Shown: one piece after another, positions 8,085 through 16,988 of the stretch
How positions within the stretch are numbered: position 1 is the first letter of the stretch
Layout of the letters: every line of letters starts with the position of its first letter
Source of the DNA: an uncultured Burkholderiaceae bacterium
Lineage (GTDB): Bacteria > Pseudomonadota > Gammaproteobacteria > Burkholderiales > Burkholderiaceae_F
Reading direction: 5' to 3'
Assembly (NCBI GenBank): GCA_944390675.1
Contig: CALXQR010000009.1
Location: 1-64,000 of the forward strand
DNA: 64,000 nucleotides
Translations under genes and position numbers: made by a program
The notes under the pieces: generated by a model
Database searches by the model: none
Seen by the model: only the letters and a program-made list of their open reading frames with translations
Told to the model about the DNA's origin: nothing

Positions 8085-9992
8085 TCAGCCACTCAAACGA
8101 CTGTCCATGACAAAGTCAACAGCCTGAGAACTTTCATCGACTAACGAACGGTGAATATCCTGACGGCGCTTAAACAATCTTTCGAGGTATTGAGCGTCCA
8201 CCGCGTCGCCCTGCTCCTCATGAGTCAGAAGCTCAGAAATACGCGCATCAAGCTGCGCTTTCTCTAATTTAAGAAAGGCGCACTTGACTTCATACTCCGC
8301 CACGCCTTCGGGCGTCTGAAGCACCTCTTCTTCAGAGGCAAGATCGGCCAAGCGCTCATAAATGGGTTCGTCCTGCACAAAGGACAAGAGGTACCCCGTT
8401 GTGAGTTTATCGGCATCAAAGCCCTCGCCCTTGGAATGATCCTGAGCCAAGTGCCAAAGCCTGACAATTGCCTCTTCCCAATCATCCACCGCATCAAGGA
8501 GCTCGTACTCAATTTGATCCGAATACTTTAAAAGCCATGCGGGATGCGCCACCAAACATTGCAGAAGGCGACGCTTAATGTTGGTAAATACCGGGCCCGT
8601 TGTCACCGGTCGAACCGGTCGTTTGTAGCGAGCGCCTTGGGCTGCATCGCGTCCGTAACCCGAAGTTTGAGCAGAAGCTTTTTTGGTTTGAGGAACATTT
8701 AAAAGCGTTACACCGCAAAGCGCGGCCAATTCCACCGGATCCATGCGGACTGCGGCGGAAAATTCCTGCACAAGAAGCTGACGCAGCGCCTGCGCATTCA
8801 TTCTCTGTAAAAGGGGCTTTGCGATCGCCACCGCCTGTGCTCTTTCTTCGGCTGTGCGCAAACCCTGTCCGTTTGAGACCTCTCGGACAATATCCATGAC
8901 GAAAAATTTCGATAACGGGAACGATGCGCGAAGCTGCGCTTCAAAAGCTTCCGGCCCTTGACCCTTAATGAGACTGTCGGGGTCTTCGTCCTGCGGGAGA
9001 AGCACAAAGTGCGCCGTCTGCGTATCGGTGATAATCGACAGCGTAGACTCCATGGCGCGGCGCGCGGCTTTAAAGCCGGCAGCATCACCGTCAAAAGAAA
9101 AATAGACGTGATCGGAGAGCTGGAAAAGTTTTTTCACGTGCTCGGGCGTAATGGACGTGCCGAGCGCAGCCACCGTTTCCAAAAATCCGCCTTGGGACAT
9201 TTGGATAACGTCCATATAACCTTCACAGACAATCGCGCGGCCCTTTTTATGAATAGCGTCACGCGCTTCATAAAGACCGTAGAGTTCCTGACTTTTGTGA
9301 TAGACGGGTGTTTCGGGCGAATTGAGATATTTCGGCTCTTCACCGGGCACCATTGTGCGGGCGCCAAAACCGATCACCTGTCCGCGCGGATTGCGGATGG
9401 GATACATGATTCGGCTGCGGAAGCGGTCGTAACGGTGCCCGTCTTTGGCAATCACAAGACCCGACTCTTCAAGTTTCGGATCATCGTAGGCTTTATCTTT
9501 GAAGATGGCTTCAAGACCTTGCCAGCCGTCGGGCGAGAGCCCCAGATGAAACTTATTGGCGGTTTCTTCCGTGATGCCGCGGCCTTTTAAATATTCAATG
9601 GCGTGGCGATCGTGAAAAAGCGTCTGATGATAAAAATCAGCCGCCTGAGCCAAATAATCGGTAAGCGTTTTTGCCTTGGCTTGCCGGGCTTTTGCCATAC
9701 GATCTTCGGGCACTTCCATGCCGAGATCGTCAGCGAGTTCCTTAATCGCTTCAGGGAAACTCAAGCCTTTGAACTTCATCAAAAAGGTAATCGCCGTTCC
9801 ATGCTCGCCGCACCCGAAGCATTTAAAGAACTGCTTGCTGGGATTGACTGCGAAAGAAGGCGTTTTTTCTTTGTGAAACGGGCAGCATGCCATCCAGTTG
9901 CTGCCCTTGTGCTGCAGCTTCACATAGCGGCCGATCACCTGCACGATGTCGGTGCGCGACAAAACCTCTTCAATAAAGCTCTCAGGAATCAT
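8085..9992 (-). CDS. dnaG: DNA primase DnaG
   Basis: This 635-residue replicative primase makes RNA primers at the fork under control of DnaB helicase. The N-terminal CHC2 zinc finger is intact (CPFHKEKTPSF at about 37-47, then FFKCFGCGEHG). The RNA-polymerase core contains the TOPRIM motifs VCEGYMDVIQ and SFDGDAAGFKAARRA. A C-terminal helical part matches the DnaB-binding domain. The ATG at 9992 gives the usual MIPESFIEEVLSRTDIVQVI start. It lies 16 bp after yqeY in the macromolecular-synthesis operon and 208 bp before rpoD. Confidence 0.97.
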   Translation of the reverse strand: MIPESFIEEVLSRTDIVQVIGRYVKLQHKGSNWMACCPFHKEKTPSFAVNPSKQFFKCFGCGEHGTAITFLMKFKGLSFPEAIKELADDLGMEVPEDRMAKARQAKAKTLTDYLAQAADFYHQTLFHDRHAIEYLKGRGITEETANKFHLGLSPDGWQGLEAIFKDKAYDDPKLEESGLVIAKDGHRYDRFRSRIMYPIRNPRGQVIGFGARTMVPGEEPKYLNSPETPVYHKSQELYGLYEARDAIHKKGRAIVCEGYMDVIQMSQGGFLETVAALGTSITPEHVKKLFQLSDHVYFSFDGDAAGFKAARRAMESTLSIITDTQTAHFVLLPQDEDPDSLIKGQGPEAFEAQLRASFPLSKFFVMDIVREVSNGQGLRTAEERAQAVAIAKPLLQRMNAQALRQLLVQEFSAAVRMDPVELAALCGVTLLNVPQTKKASAQTSGYGRDAAQGARYKRPVRPVTTGPVFTNIKRRLLQCLVAHPAWLLKYSDQIEYELLDAVDDWEEAIVRLWHLAQDHSKGEGFDADKLTTGYLLSFVQDEPIYERLADLASEEEVLQTPEGVAEYEVKCAFLKLEKAQLDARISELLTHEEQGDAVDAQYLERLFKRRQDIHRSLVDESSQAVDFVMDSRLSG

Positions 9993-10008
9993 TGATGGCG
10001 CTTGGCTC

Positions 10009-10455
10009 TTAGGCCATGAGTTTTTGTTTAATCAAAGCAGACACTTTACCCAAATCGGCGCGTCCGGTGAGTTTGGGCTTCACAGCGCCCATCACTTTAC
10101 CCATCGCGGCCATGCCGGTGGCGCCGATCGCGGCGATCGCTTCGTCGATAATCTGAGCGATTTCCTCATCGGTGAGGGGTTTGGGCAAATAGGCGGACAA
10201 GACATTAATTTCAGCTTGTTCTTTATCAGCCAAATCCTGACGATTGGCAGCCGTGTATTGTTCGATGGAGTCATGACGCTGCTTCACGAGCTTAGCGACA
10301 ACCGCCAAGATATCAGCATCGGTGCACTGGATGCGTTCGTCAACTTCTTTTTGCTTAATAGCGGCCATCAATAAGCGGATCGCACCCAAGCGATCCATTT
10401 CATGGGCCTTCATCGCGGCCTTCATATCAGCCATGATCTGTTCTTTAATCGTCAT
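10009..10455 (-). CDS. yqeY: GatB/YqeY domain-containing protein
   Basis: This 148-residue stand-alone YqeY protein resembles the C-terminal tRNA-binding domain of GatB. Its precise role is unknown. Family features include MTIKEQIMADMKAAMKAHE at the start, RQDLADKEQAEINVLSAYLP in the middle and a C terminus rich in GxMxAMGKVMGAVKP-type motifs. I chose the ATG at 10455 because the longer frame to 10539 would run through the attenuator hairpin. It sits between rpsU and dnaG, as in many betaproteobacteria, separated from rpsU by a terminator-like structure that should lower its expression relative to S21. Confidence 0.92.
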   Translation of the reverse strand: MTIKEQIMADMKAAMKAHEMDRLGAIRLLMAAIKQKEVDERIQCTDADILAVVAKLVKQRHDSIEQYTAANRQDLADKEQAEINVLSAYLPKPLTDEEIAQIIDEAIAAIGATGMAAMGKVMGAVKPKLTGRADLGKVSALIKQKLMA

Positions 10456-10473
10456 CGTGCATTTCCTTTTTCG

Positions 10474-10519
10474 AAAAAAAACGCGTGCATACACTCCAAG
10501 GTCAGAGCTTTGCACGCGT
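10474..10519 (-). terminator. Attenuator/terminator between rpsU and yqeY
   Basis: The perfect 9-bp stem ACGCGTGCA/TGCACGCGT (10481-10489 with 10511-10519) closes a 21-nt loop and is followed on the minus strand by eight T residues. It corresponds to the partial terminator between rpsU and dnaG in the E. coli operon, which lets S21 be made in large excess over primase and sigma. Confidence 0.8.
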
Positions 10520-10599
10520 GATTTCGGCTTTAAGCACAAAGCTCAAGCCCTGACGGTTCATGCGCTAATTTGAACCGCCATCCGTAATACGGTCCGAAA

Positions 10600-10812
10600 T
10601 TAGTAGAGCTTCTTCGGCAACATTTGGCTGCGCAAGCGCTTGTAGTGACGCTTGATGGCAGCAGCCTTCTTGCGCTTACGTTCGGCCGTGGGCTTTTCAT
10701 AGAACTCACGAGCACGCAATTCGGTCAAAAGACCGCTCTTTTCAATGGTACGCTTGAAACGGCGAAGAGCGGTTTCAAACGGTTCGTTTTCTTTAACACG
10801 AATAGTGGGCAT
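10600..10812 (-). CDS. rpsU: 30S ribosomal protein S21
   Basis: This 70-residue basic protein has the S21 start [20 protein letters not shown] and the conserved [20 protein letters not shown] and [15 protein letters not shown] segments. It helps 30S subunits engage mRNA. It is the first gene of rpsU-yqeY-dnaG-rpoD and is divergent from tsaD across a 204-bp A+T-rich region. It is followed by an attenuator. Confidence 0.97.
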   Translation of the reverse strand: MPTIRVKENEPFETALRRFKRTIEKSGLLTELRAREFYEKPTAERKRKKAAAIKRHYKRLRSQMLPKKLY

Positions 10813-10980
10813 CAGGCACCTTACCTGTCAATAAAAAATGTTGCGGTAATGTTTTACCGATCTGATCAGTGCGCATGACTCCGTCCCGGACATCATCGCA
10901 CGACCTCCGAAAGTTGCATATTTTCGCATAAAATACGGATAAAAGGAAATAGTCCTGAACTTTTTTTATTATTTTTCTTC

Positions 10981-11007
10981 AAGAATCAATCTAACTAATT
11001 GATTCTT
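10981..11007 (+). promoter_or_regulatory. Perfect hairpin directly before the tsaD start
   Basis: A 10-bp perfect inverted repeat AAGAATCAAT/ATTGATTCTT with a 7-nt loop ends 9 nt before the tsaD ATG and is followed by a T-rich run (TTGATTTTT). No Shine-Dalgarno motif is visible. It could act as an attenuator, an operator or a translation control element. Confidence 0.55.
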
Positions 11008-11016
11008 TTGATTTTT

Positions 11017-12066
11017 ATGCTCATTCTTGGTTTAGAGTCCTCTTGCGACGAAACGGGTGTCGCGCTGATTGACAGCGAAAAAGGGCTGCTTGCTCACGCA
11101 GTCCATACTCAAATTGATATGCATCGCTTATATGGCGGTGTCGTTCCCGAACTGGCAAGCCGAGATCATATTCGCCGCGTTATTCCGCTCATTGAGCAGG
11201 TGCTCGAAGAGGTCGGCAAAACCAAAGAAGAGCTCGATGCCATCGCGGTGACTCAAGGGCCCGGTTTAGCCGGCGCACTTCTTGTCGGCGTGAGCGTCGC
11301 TCATGCGTTGGCTTTTGCGCTTGACATTCCCGTTATCGGCATCCATCACATGGAAGGGCATTTGCTTGCCAATCTTTTGGCCGATCCCGCTCCGCAATTC
11401 CCCTTTATCGCGCTCTTGGTCTCCGGCGGCCACACGCAGATCATGAAGGTTAACCGTTTCGGAGACTATGAGCTCTTGGGCGATACGCTCGATGATGCCG
11501 TGGGTGAGGCGTTTGATAAAACCGCTCAGCTTCTCGGCATGTGCTACCCCGGCGGCCCCGCGGTGAGCGCCTTGGCTGAAAAAGGTGTCTCTGGCGCCAT
11601 TGAGCTGCCTCGCCCCATGCTTCATTCACCTAATTTAGATATGAGTTTTTCGGGACTTAAAACCGCTGTTTTAACAGCTGTTAAAAACGCCGAAAATCCC
11701 AACGATGAAACATTCCGCGCCAATCTTGCGCGAGCCTTTGTGGATTCAGTGGTGGATGTGCTTGCCGCAAAAGCGGTCAAAGCCATGAAGCAGCAAAAGA
11801 TGAAGACACTGGTAGTCGCTGGCGGCGTAAGCGCCAATAAGCAGCTTCGAAACCGCTTGGTTTATGAAATGCGCAAGCGCGGCATGCAGGTCTTTTTCCC
11901 GCCCATCAAACTCTGCACGGACAATGGTGCGATGATCGCCACCGCAGGTCTTGAACGCATGCGGCACATGTCAGAAGATGACATCAACAAGCATTTCAAG
12001 AACTTAAAGTTCGGGGTTAAGCCGCGCTGGCGGCTCAAGGAAGCCGCCGCAGACATCATCAGTTAA
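11017..12066 (+). CDS. tsaD: tRNA N6-threonylcarbamoyladenosine transferase TsaD
   Basis: This 349-residue protein of the Kae1/YgjD family transfers the threonylcarbamoyl group to A37 of ANN-decoding tRNAs together with TsaB and TsaE. It starts with [20 protein letters not shown]. The metal-binding [11 protein letters not shown] and the nucleotide-site motifs [10 protein letters not shown] and [10 protein letters not shown] are present. I use the ATG at 11017 (MLILGLESS) rather than the in-frame TTG at 10999, which lies inside a hairpin. It is divergent from rpsU, a widespread arrangement. Its stop codon overlaps the convergent hydrolase gene by 8 bp. Confidence 0.96.
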   Translation: MLILGLESSCDETGVALIDSEKGLLAHAVHTQIDMHRLYGGVVPELASRDHIRRVIPLIEQVLEEVGKTKEELDAIAVTQGPGLAGALLVGVSVAHALAFALDIPVIGIHHMEGHLLANLLADPAPQFPFIALLVSGGHTQIMKVNRFGDYELLGDTLDDAVGEAFDKTAQLLGMCYPGGPAVSALAEKGVSGAIELPRPMLHSPNLDMSFSGLKTAVLTAVKNAENPNDETFRANLARAFVDSVVDVLAAKAVKAMKQQKMKTLVVAGGVSANKQLRNRLVYEMRKRGMQVFFPPIKLCTDNGAMIATAGLERMRHMSEDDINKHFKNLKFGVKPRWRLKEAAADIIS

Positions 12067-13291
12067 AGTTTTTGAGCGCACGGGTCAGCACTCGAACCGC
12101 CGCTAAGAAGTCTTCCATACGCATGGCTTCCCGCCAATTGTGCGAACCGTTTTGGTTAGCCACAAAAATCATCGCCATAGGAATACCTTGCTGGGCCACG
12201 TCGCCCGCGTCATGGCCGGCGCCCGAAGCCATATGGATGACAGGAACGGCTTCCTGGGCCGCGGCTTGCTCGAGTTTCTCAACAAGCGAAGGATTACTAA
12301 GCGAAGGTTCGATATAAAAGGCTTCGTCAAATTCAAACTTCACTCCGAACGTTTTTGCCACTTTCGCGGCTTCTTCTTTAAAGCATCGATAAAAGGCTTG
12401 GCGCGTCTCTACGGACAATGTTCGAATGTCCAAACTGAACGTCACCTCCCCTGCAATAATATTGAAGCTTTGCGAAGCCGGCGTATTAACGACACCGTTT
12501 GTGTAGACGAGATCCTCTCCGGCTTTCAGTCTTTCAATCCAATGCGAACGCATCGCACTGAAAAGTTCGGCCACGGCAGCTACCGCGTCATGCCGAAATT
12601 CAAAATCGATCGCGCCGGAGTGTGCCGTCTCTCCAACACAGCGAATCGAGCGATGGAAAACGTTGCCTCGAATGCCTGTCACCAAACCAACTTTTGCTTG
12701 GTCGGACAATTCAAGTTTCGGACCTTGCTCGATGTGCAACTCAAAGTACGCCGCGACATCCTTAGCATATAAGTAGGCTTTACCCTGCACTAATGCCTGC
12801 GGATCAATGCCGCAGTCCTGCATGGACTCTCCCAAAAGTTTGCACTCAGGACGGTAGCGTCTTTGGAGGTCTTCAGCTTTAAGCGTTCCTAAAATTGCAC
12901 GCGATCCTATTAAACCTTGCTCTTCACAGCGAAAAGCCACCACATTCAAATCCTGCTGCAGCTGCCTCTGAGATTCTTGAATATCTTTCGCGGCACACAA
13001 TCCCGCAACAATACCCGCCAGACCATCAAAATTACCGCCCTCCGGAACACTGTCGGCGTGGCTTGCCACCATAATGCCTGGCAAGTTCGGATTCTTTCCT
13101 CTCAGCGTCATCCAAAGATTGCCGGCCACATCATAGCGGCAGGCAAGGCCTAAGTTTCGCGCCGTTGATTCCAAATACCGAAGCACTTCGGTTTCTTTTT
13201 CCGTGTAGCCTAAGCGCGTTACACCTAACGCAGACTTAGACATCTCGCGCACATCAGAGAAAATCTTCTGAGCAAATTCCTGCACCGTCAT
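12059..13291 (-). CDS. Zn-dependent hydrolase, hydantoinase/carbamoylase family (M20)
   Basis: This 410-residue M20-type amidohydrolase belongs to the group holding N-carbamoyl-L-amino acid hydrolases, allantoate amidohydrolases and beta-ureidopropionases. Metal-site motifs are visible in order: [38 protein letters not shown] and [12 protein letters not shown]. The dimerisation/lid domain lies between. I chose the ATG at 13291 because it has a good AGAGGAG ribosome site. The exact substrate cannot be assigned. A hydantoinase-like amidohydrolase is encoded at 53.6-55 kb, but the two are 40 kb apart. Its 3' end overlaps tsaD. Confidence 0.85.
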   Translation of the reverse strand: MTVQEFAQKIFSDVREMSKSALGVTRLGYTEKETEVLRYLESTARNLGLACRYDVAGNLWMTLRGKNPNLPGIMVASHADSVPEGGNFDGLAGIVAGLCAAKDIQESQRQLQQDLNVVAFRCEEQGLIGSRAILGTLKAEDLQRRYRPECKLLGESMQDCGIDPQALVQGKAYLYAKDVAAYFELHIEQGPKLELSDQAKVGLVTGIRGNVFHRSIRCVGETAHSGAIDFEFRHDAVAAVAELFSAMRSHWIERLKAGEDLVYTNGVVNTPASQSFNIIAGEVTFSLDIRTLSVETRQAFYRCFKEEAAKVAKTFGVKFEFDEAFYIEPSLSNPSLVEKLEQAAAQEAVPVIHMASGAGHDAGDVAQQGIPMAMIFVANQNGSHNWREAMRMEDFLAAVRVLTRALKNFN

Positions 13292-13361
13292 CTCAGCTCC
13301 TCTGAAAAACACAATTGCCGTCGCAGATGAGAATTCGGCAAAACTCAATTCAGACTATTTA

Positions 13362-13853
13362 TTAATCCGCGTTCGCGCAATCAACCGGCTGCGCACCCAA
13401 TTCCGTAACAAGCACCTGGGGATCAATTTTCACGATAAAACCGCGTCTGCCGCCGTTAATATAAATTTGCGGCAAGTCCAAAATGGTTTTTTGAACATAG
13501 ACAGGCATCTTTTTACGAGTGCCAAAGGGAGACGTACCACCCACCTGATAGCCGCTGTTGCGCTGAGCTTGCTCAGGTTTACAAGGTGCGATGTGTTTGA
13601 CACCCACCTGCCGCGCAAGATTTTTCGTGCTCACCTCGCAGTCGCCATGCATCAGAATCACCAAAGGCTTGGCATGCTCATCTTCCATGATGAGTGTTTT
13701 AACCACTGTGTGATGATCCAATCCAAAGGCTTGGGCCACAACGGCCGTGCCGCCGTGCTCAATATATTCGTATGAAAGCGGTTCAAACGCAACCTTGTGC
13801 TGCTTGAGCCAATCTGTGGCCGGTGTCGCGCTTTGATGTTTATCTTTTGCCAT
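13362..13853 (-). CDS. ybaK: Cys-tRNA(Pro)/Cys-tRNA(Cys) deacylase YbaK
   Basis: This 163-residue YbaK/EbsC-family protein is a trans-editing enzyme that removes cysteine mis-attached to tRNA-Pro. Family landmarks are the residues around GLDHHTVVKTLI, the conserved lysine context, VGGTSPFGTRKKMPVYVQ and YINGGRRGFIVKIDP. The length is normal. It lies between ispH and the M20 hydrolase on the same strand with short gaps, probably in one transcription unit with ispH. Confidence 0.93.
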   Translation of the reverse strand: MAKDKHQSATPATDWLKQHKVAFEPLSYEYIEHGGTAVVAQAFGLDHHTVVKTLIMEDEHAKPLVILMHGDCEVSTKNLARQVGVKHIAPCKPEQAQRNSGYQVGGTSPFGTRKKMPVYVQKTILDLPQIYINGGRRGFIVKIDPQVLVTELGAQPVDCANAD

Positions 13854-13870
13854 GCTGATCCTTGCTCCTA

Positions 13871-14788
13871 TTACAGTCCCGAGGGAAGCGGGAAAGAAAT
13901 TCTGTCGGGCACGCCCGGCATCGTTTCCACCGTCGCACCGTGCGTTTTTTGAAGATATTCAACGACGCCCTGAACCAAATGCTCCGGAGCCGAAGCGCCC
14001 GCTGTAATACCCACTTTTTCAATTCCATCAAACCACGTCGGTTCAATATCATCAACGCTGTCGATTAAAAAAGCTCTTACGCCCTCACGCTGTGCCTTAT
14101 CCCTCAGGCGGCGCGAATTGGAACTCGTGCTTGAACCGATCACTAAAACCAAATCCACAAGCGCAGCTAATTTCTTCACTGCTTCCTGACGGCTCTGCGT
14201 GGCGTAGCAAATATCCGCAGAAGATAATGATCTGATCGCAGGGAAACGCTTTCTGAGTCTTGCAATCACTTCCTTTGTTTCGTCCGTGGAGAGCGTTGTC
14301 TGCGTCACAAACCCGACTTTTGACGGATCGGGAACAACGAGCGCGTCGACTTCCTCGTCAGTGCAAACCCGATAGATGTTGTCCTTCACCTGCCCCATCG
14401 TGCCTTCCACTTCCGCATGCCCCTTGTGGCCGATGACAATCACTGAAAGCCCTTCTGCATGCATTTTGACAACTTCACGGTGCACCTTCATCACCAAGGG
14501 GCACGTCGCATCAAAAATTTTCAAGTCACGCGTTGCCGCGTAATCTTTCACGCTTTGCGGCACACCGTGCGCCGACAAAATTGCCGTGGCGCCATCGGGC
14601 ACTTCACTTAAATGGTCAATAAAAATCGCGCCCTTTTCTTTGAGCTCATTGACCACTGTTTTGTTATGCACAATTTCGTGGCGCACATAAATCGGACGCC
14701 CATGGACAGCGAGCGCACGCTCAACAATAGCAATCGCGCGATTGACACCCGCGCAAAATCCTCGAGGCTGAGCTAATAAAACCTGCAT
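13871..14788 (-). CDS. ispH: 4-hydroxy-3-methylbut-2-enyl diphosphate reductase IspH
   Basis: This is the last enzyme of the MEP pathway, a [4Fe-4S] protein reducing HMBPP to IPP and DMAPP. The three cluster cysteines appear in PRGFCAGVNRAI, DATCPLVMKVH and DICYATQSRQEA. Substrate-binding segments STSSNSRRL and SAPEHLVQGVV are present. Two in-frame ATGs lie 6 nt apart; the inner one (14788) has better spacing from the AGAAGGA ribosome site, giving 305 residues. The gene is divergent from a MATE exporter, with a palindrome between them. Confidence 0.96.
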   Translation of the reverse strand: MQVLLAQPRGFCAGVNRAIAIVERALAVHGRPIYVRHEIVHNKTVVNELKEKGAIFIDHLSEVPDGATAILSAHGVPQSVKDYAATRDLKIFDATCPLVMKVHREVVKMHAEGLSVIVIGHKGHAEVEGTMGQVKDNIYRVCTDEEVDALVVPDPSKVGFVTQTTLSTDETKEVIARLRKRFPAIRSLSSADICYATQSRQEAVKKLAALVDLVLVIGSSTSSNSRRLRDKAQREGVRAFLIDSVDDIEPTWFDGIEKVGITAGASAPEHLVQGVVEYLQKTHGATVETMPGVPDRISFPLPSGL

Positions 14789-14850
14789 ACGCATTTCCTT
14801 CTGAGATTATTTCGACAGTCTACATTTTTTTAGCGATGACTATCGAAACT

Positions 14851-14865
14851 GAGCAAACTTTGCTC
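14851..14865. promoter_or_regulatory. Palindrome between ispH and the MATE gene
   Basis: GAGCAAA-C-TTTGCTC is a perfect 7+1+7 inverted repeat in the A+T-rich divergent intergenic region. It has operator-like symmetry and no T-run that would suggest a terminator. No regulator gene is adjacent. Confidence 0.4.
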
Positions 14866-14953
14866 TGCTTTTAGGCAAACAAAGAAAAAAAGTTGAGGTT
14901 AAGATTTCAGAGTTATTTCGTTTGCAGTTAATTAAACAGAATCTCCGATTTTT

Positions 14954-16309
14954 ATGCGTCAGACCCAATCCATTCTCGGTCAGCATTTCAGCATCGCGGG
15001 ACAGTTGAAGTTCACGTCGCCGCGAATGCTCATGTCGCTCTTTATCATGAGCTACATGGTGGCCGACGGTGTGTTGATCAGCCGCTACATGGGAACCGTG
15101 GCGCTCGCCTCGCTAAACATGATTTTCCCGCTCGCCATTTTCCTGGGTGCGGTGGGCATCATGCTGTCTGCAGGGGGCGGCTCTGTCGTTTCCCGCCGCA
15201 TGGGCGCGGGCGATGCCGCAGGCGCCGACACCTTGGTTTACGCAGAGTTTTTCTTTGGCCTCGTGGTTGGCGTTGTCGGCATTTTGCTTCTGGATCCCTT
15301 GCTTAGTTTTCTCAATGTGAACGATGAGCAATACGCTTACGCCTATGAGTACCAAATTGTCTGGCTGGCCTTCATGCCTTTTTTCCTTTTGAGCGTGCTC
15401 TCTCAAACATTTTTCACAGTCGCTGGATTCCCGAAATTAGGCCTTGCGGTCTCTATCGCTTCCGGCCTCACGAATGTTGTGCTTGATATCGTCTTCATGG
15501 GTCCACTGGGCTGGGGCATGTATGGCGGCGCGCTTGCCACCGTCATTTCCTGGATCGTGGCGGCAGCTGCGGGCGCGCTATTTTTCTGCCGCGCTCAAGC
15601 CCCCATCAAAATCATTCGCACCCGCCCCGATTGGGATGCCTTAAAAGGCGCCTGCCGAAGCGGCTTTTCAGAAATGGTTGGGAGTCTCTCTTCAGCCGTC
15701 ACACTCTATTTATTTAATGCCGCATTTATGCATTGGCTGGGTGTCGACGGCGTGGCCGCGCTCACCATCGCCTCCTATTCCACCTATGTCTTTAACTCCA
15801 TCTTCTATGGTTTTTGCGAAGCCACGGGTCCCATTTTGGGCTACAAGTATGGGGAGCAAAATTGGAACGAATTGGCAAGCGTCTTTAAAAACAGCTTAAT
15901 CATTATGGTGATATTCTCTTTGGGCGCATATGGTTTGTCGCTGATTTTCGCCGCGCCCGTGCTCGGCTTTTTCACGCCAGACGATTCTCCTGTATTTGAA
16001 TTGGTTCTTGCCAATTTCGGCTACTTTGCGCTCTCGCTGCTGCTTCTTTGCCCCAATATGTTCGCCGCCTATCTCTTTACAGCAATGGGCGACGGCAAAC
16101 GAGCCGCCATCGTTTCTTTCTGCCGAACATTTTTGTTTACCGTTCTAGCGATTGAATGTCTGCCGCTTCTAATCGGCGAATTGGGGCTTTGGCTCTCGGT
16201 GCCGCTTGCCGAAGCCATGACCTTTGTGCTGAGCGCAGTTTTAATCGTCCGCAACAGACGCCGCTACGGTTACGACGGTTACCCCGCTTTAGTGATCAAT
16301 CGAGACTAA
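14954..16309 (+). CDS. MATE family efflux transporter
   Basis: This 451-residue integral membrane protein has about twelve hydrophobic segments, two MatE repeats, and the family-typical MLSAGGGSVVSRRMGAG loop after the second helix and SGFSEMVGSLSSAVTLYLFN at the start of the second half. MATE proteins use Na+ or H+ gradients to export cationic drugs or metabolites. The ATG at 14954 has no obvious Shine-Dalgarno sequence (GATTTTT precedes it). It is divergent from ispH. The substrate is unknown. Confidence 0.9.
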   Translation: MRQTQSILGQHFSIAGQLKFTSPRMLMSLFIMSYMVADGVLISRYMGTVALASLNMIFPLAIFLGAVGIMLSAGGGSVVSRRMGAGDAAGADTLVYAEFFFGLVVGVVGILLLDPLLSFLNVNDEQYAYAYEYQIVWLAFMPFFLLSVLSQTFFTVAGFPKLGLAVSIASGLTNVVLDIVFMGPLGWGMYGGALATVISWIVAAAAGALFFCRAQAPIKIIRTRPDWDALKGACRSGFSEMVGSLSSAVTLYLFNAAFMHWLGVDGVAALTIASYSTYVFNSIFYGFCEATGPILGYKYGEQNWNELASVFKNSLIIMVIFSLGAYGLSLIFAAPVLGFFTPDDSPVFELVLANFGYFALSLLLLCPNMFAAYLFTAMGDGKRAAIVSFCRTFLFTVLAIECLPLLIGELGLWLSVPLAEAMTFVLSAVLIVRNRRRYGYDGYPALVINRD

Positions 16310-16351
16310 ACCACCACATCTTGACAACTGAACAAGTTTGTTATTCTCAAT

Positions 16352-16380
16352 TTGCTTAACGGGGGACCGATGCGTATAAT
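16352..16380 (+). promoter_or_regulatory. Promoter of rpmBG
   Basis: TTGCTT (16352-16357), a 17-nt spacer and a perfect TATAAT (16375-16380). The roughly 80-nt leader that follows contains the hairpin CTCACC/GGTGAG (16385-16390 with 16404-16409) and a U-rich stretch before the rpmB ribosome site. Confidence 0.75.
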
Positions 16381-16463
16381 GCACCTCACCGTTGACCCAC
16401 CGAGGTGAGAAGTTTTGCTTCGGGCGGGTTGTTTTTGTTTTAATTTTTTGACTGGAGTTAGCG

Positions 16464-16697
16464 ATGGCACGAGTGTGTCAAGTCACCGGCAAAGCGCCGA
16501 TGGTCGGCCACCGCGTCTCTCACGCAAACAACAAAACCAAGCGTCGCTTCATGCCCAATCTTCAATATCGTCGTTTCTGGGTTGAAAGCGAAAACCGCTG
16601 GGTCCGTTTGCGTCTGACGGCGGCAGGTCTTCGTACGGTCGATAAGCTCGGTATTGATGCGGTCTTAGCGGACCTCCGCGCCCGCGGCGAAATCTAA
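16464..16697 (+). CDS. rpmB: 50S ribosomal protein L28
   Basis: This 77-residue protein has the L28 signature [20 protein letters not shown], then [17 protein letters not shown] and [18 protein letters not shown] near the end. It has a good ribosome site (GGAG). It is co-transcribed with rpmG 12 bp downstream from a strong promoter, the usual bacterial rpmB-rpmG pair. Confidence 0.97.
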   Translation: MARVCQVTGKAPMVGHRVSHANNKTKRRFMPNLQYRRFWVESENRWVRLRLTAAGLRTVDKLGIDAVLADLRARGEI

Positions 16698-16709
16698 TAG
16701 GAGTTCACC

Positions 16710-16877
16710 ATGGCAAAGGGTAACCGTGAAAAGATCAAGTTAGAGTCGACCGCTGGTACGGGTCACTTCTATACGACGACCAAAAACAAGCGTACAAGCA
16801 CGGGCAAGATGGAAATTTCCAAGTATGACCCGGTTGCTCGTAAGCATGTGGTTTATAAGGAAACGAAGCTCAAGTAA
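16710..16877 (+). CDS. rpmG: 50S ribosomal protein L33
   Basis: This is a 55-residue gene that is easy to miss. The translation reads [20 protein letters not shown], then [20 protein letters not shown] and ends in [11 protein letters not shown], a standard L33. It lacks the zinc-binding CxxC pairs, so it is the zinc-independent form. The start has an AATAGGAG ribosome site. It is followed by a strong terminator. Confidence 0.97.
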   Translation: MAKGNREKIKLESTAGTGHFYTTTKNKRTSTGKMEISKYDPVARKHVVYKETKLK

Positions 16878-16896
16878 TTTGAGCGTCGTACCGACC

Positions 16897-16922
16897 AAAA
16901 GCCCGATTCGTCGGGCTTTTTT
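16897..16922 (+). terminator. Rho-independent terminator of rpmBG
   Basis: The perfect 10-bp stem AAAAGCCCGA/TCGGGCTTTT with a TTCG tetraloop is followed by further T residues. It lies 19 bp after the rpmG stop codon. Confidence 0.92.
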
Positions 16923-16949
16923 CATGTCTGCATTCTACCGGCGTACAAT
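16921..16949 (+). promoter_or_regulatory. Putative promoter of the AEC transporter gene
   Basis: TTCATG (16921-16926), a 17-nt spacer and TACAAT (16944-16949), directly after the rpmBG terminator and about 40 bp before the transporter start. Confidence 0.4.
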
Positions 16950-16988
16950 CGCCTACCATCGTTTCTGTTTTTCTGAAAGGGTTTTGAC

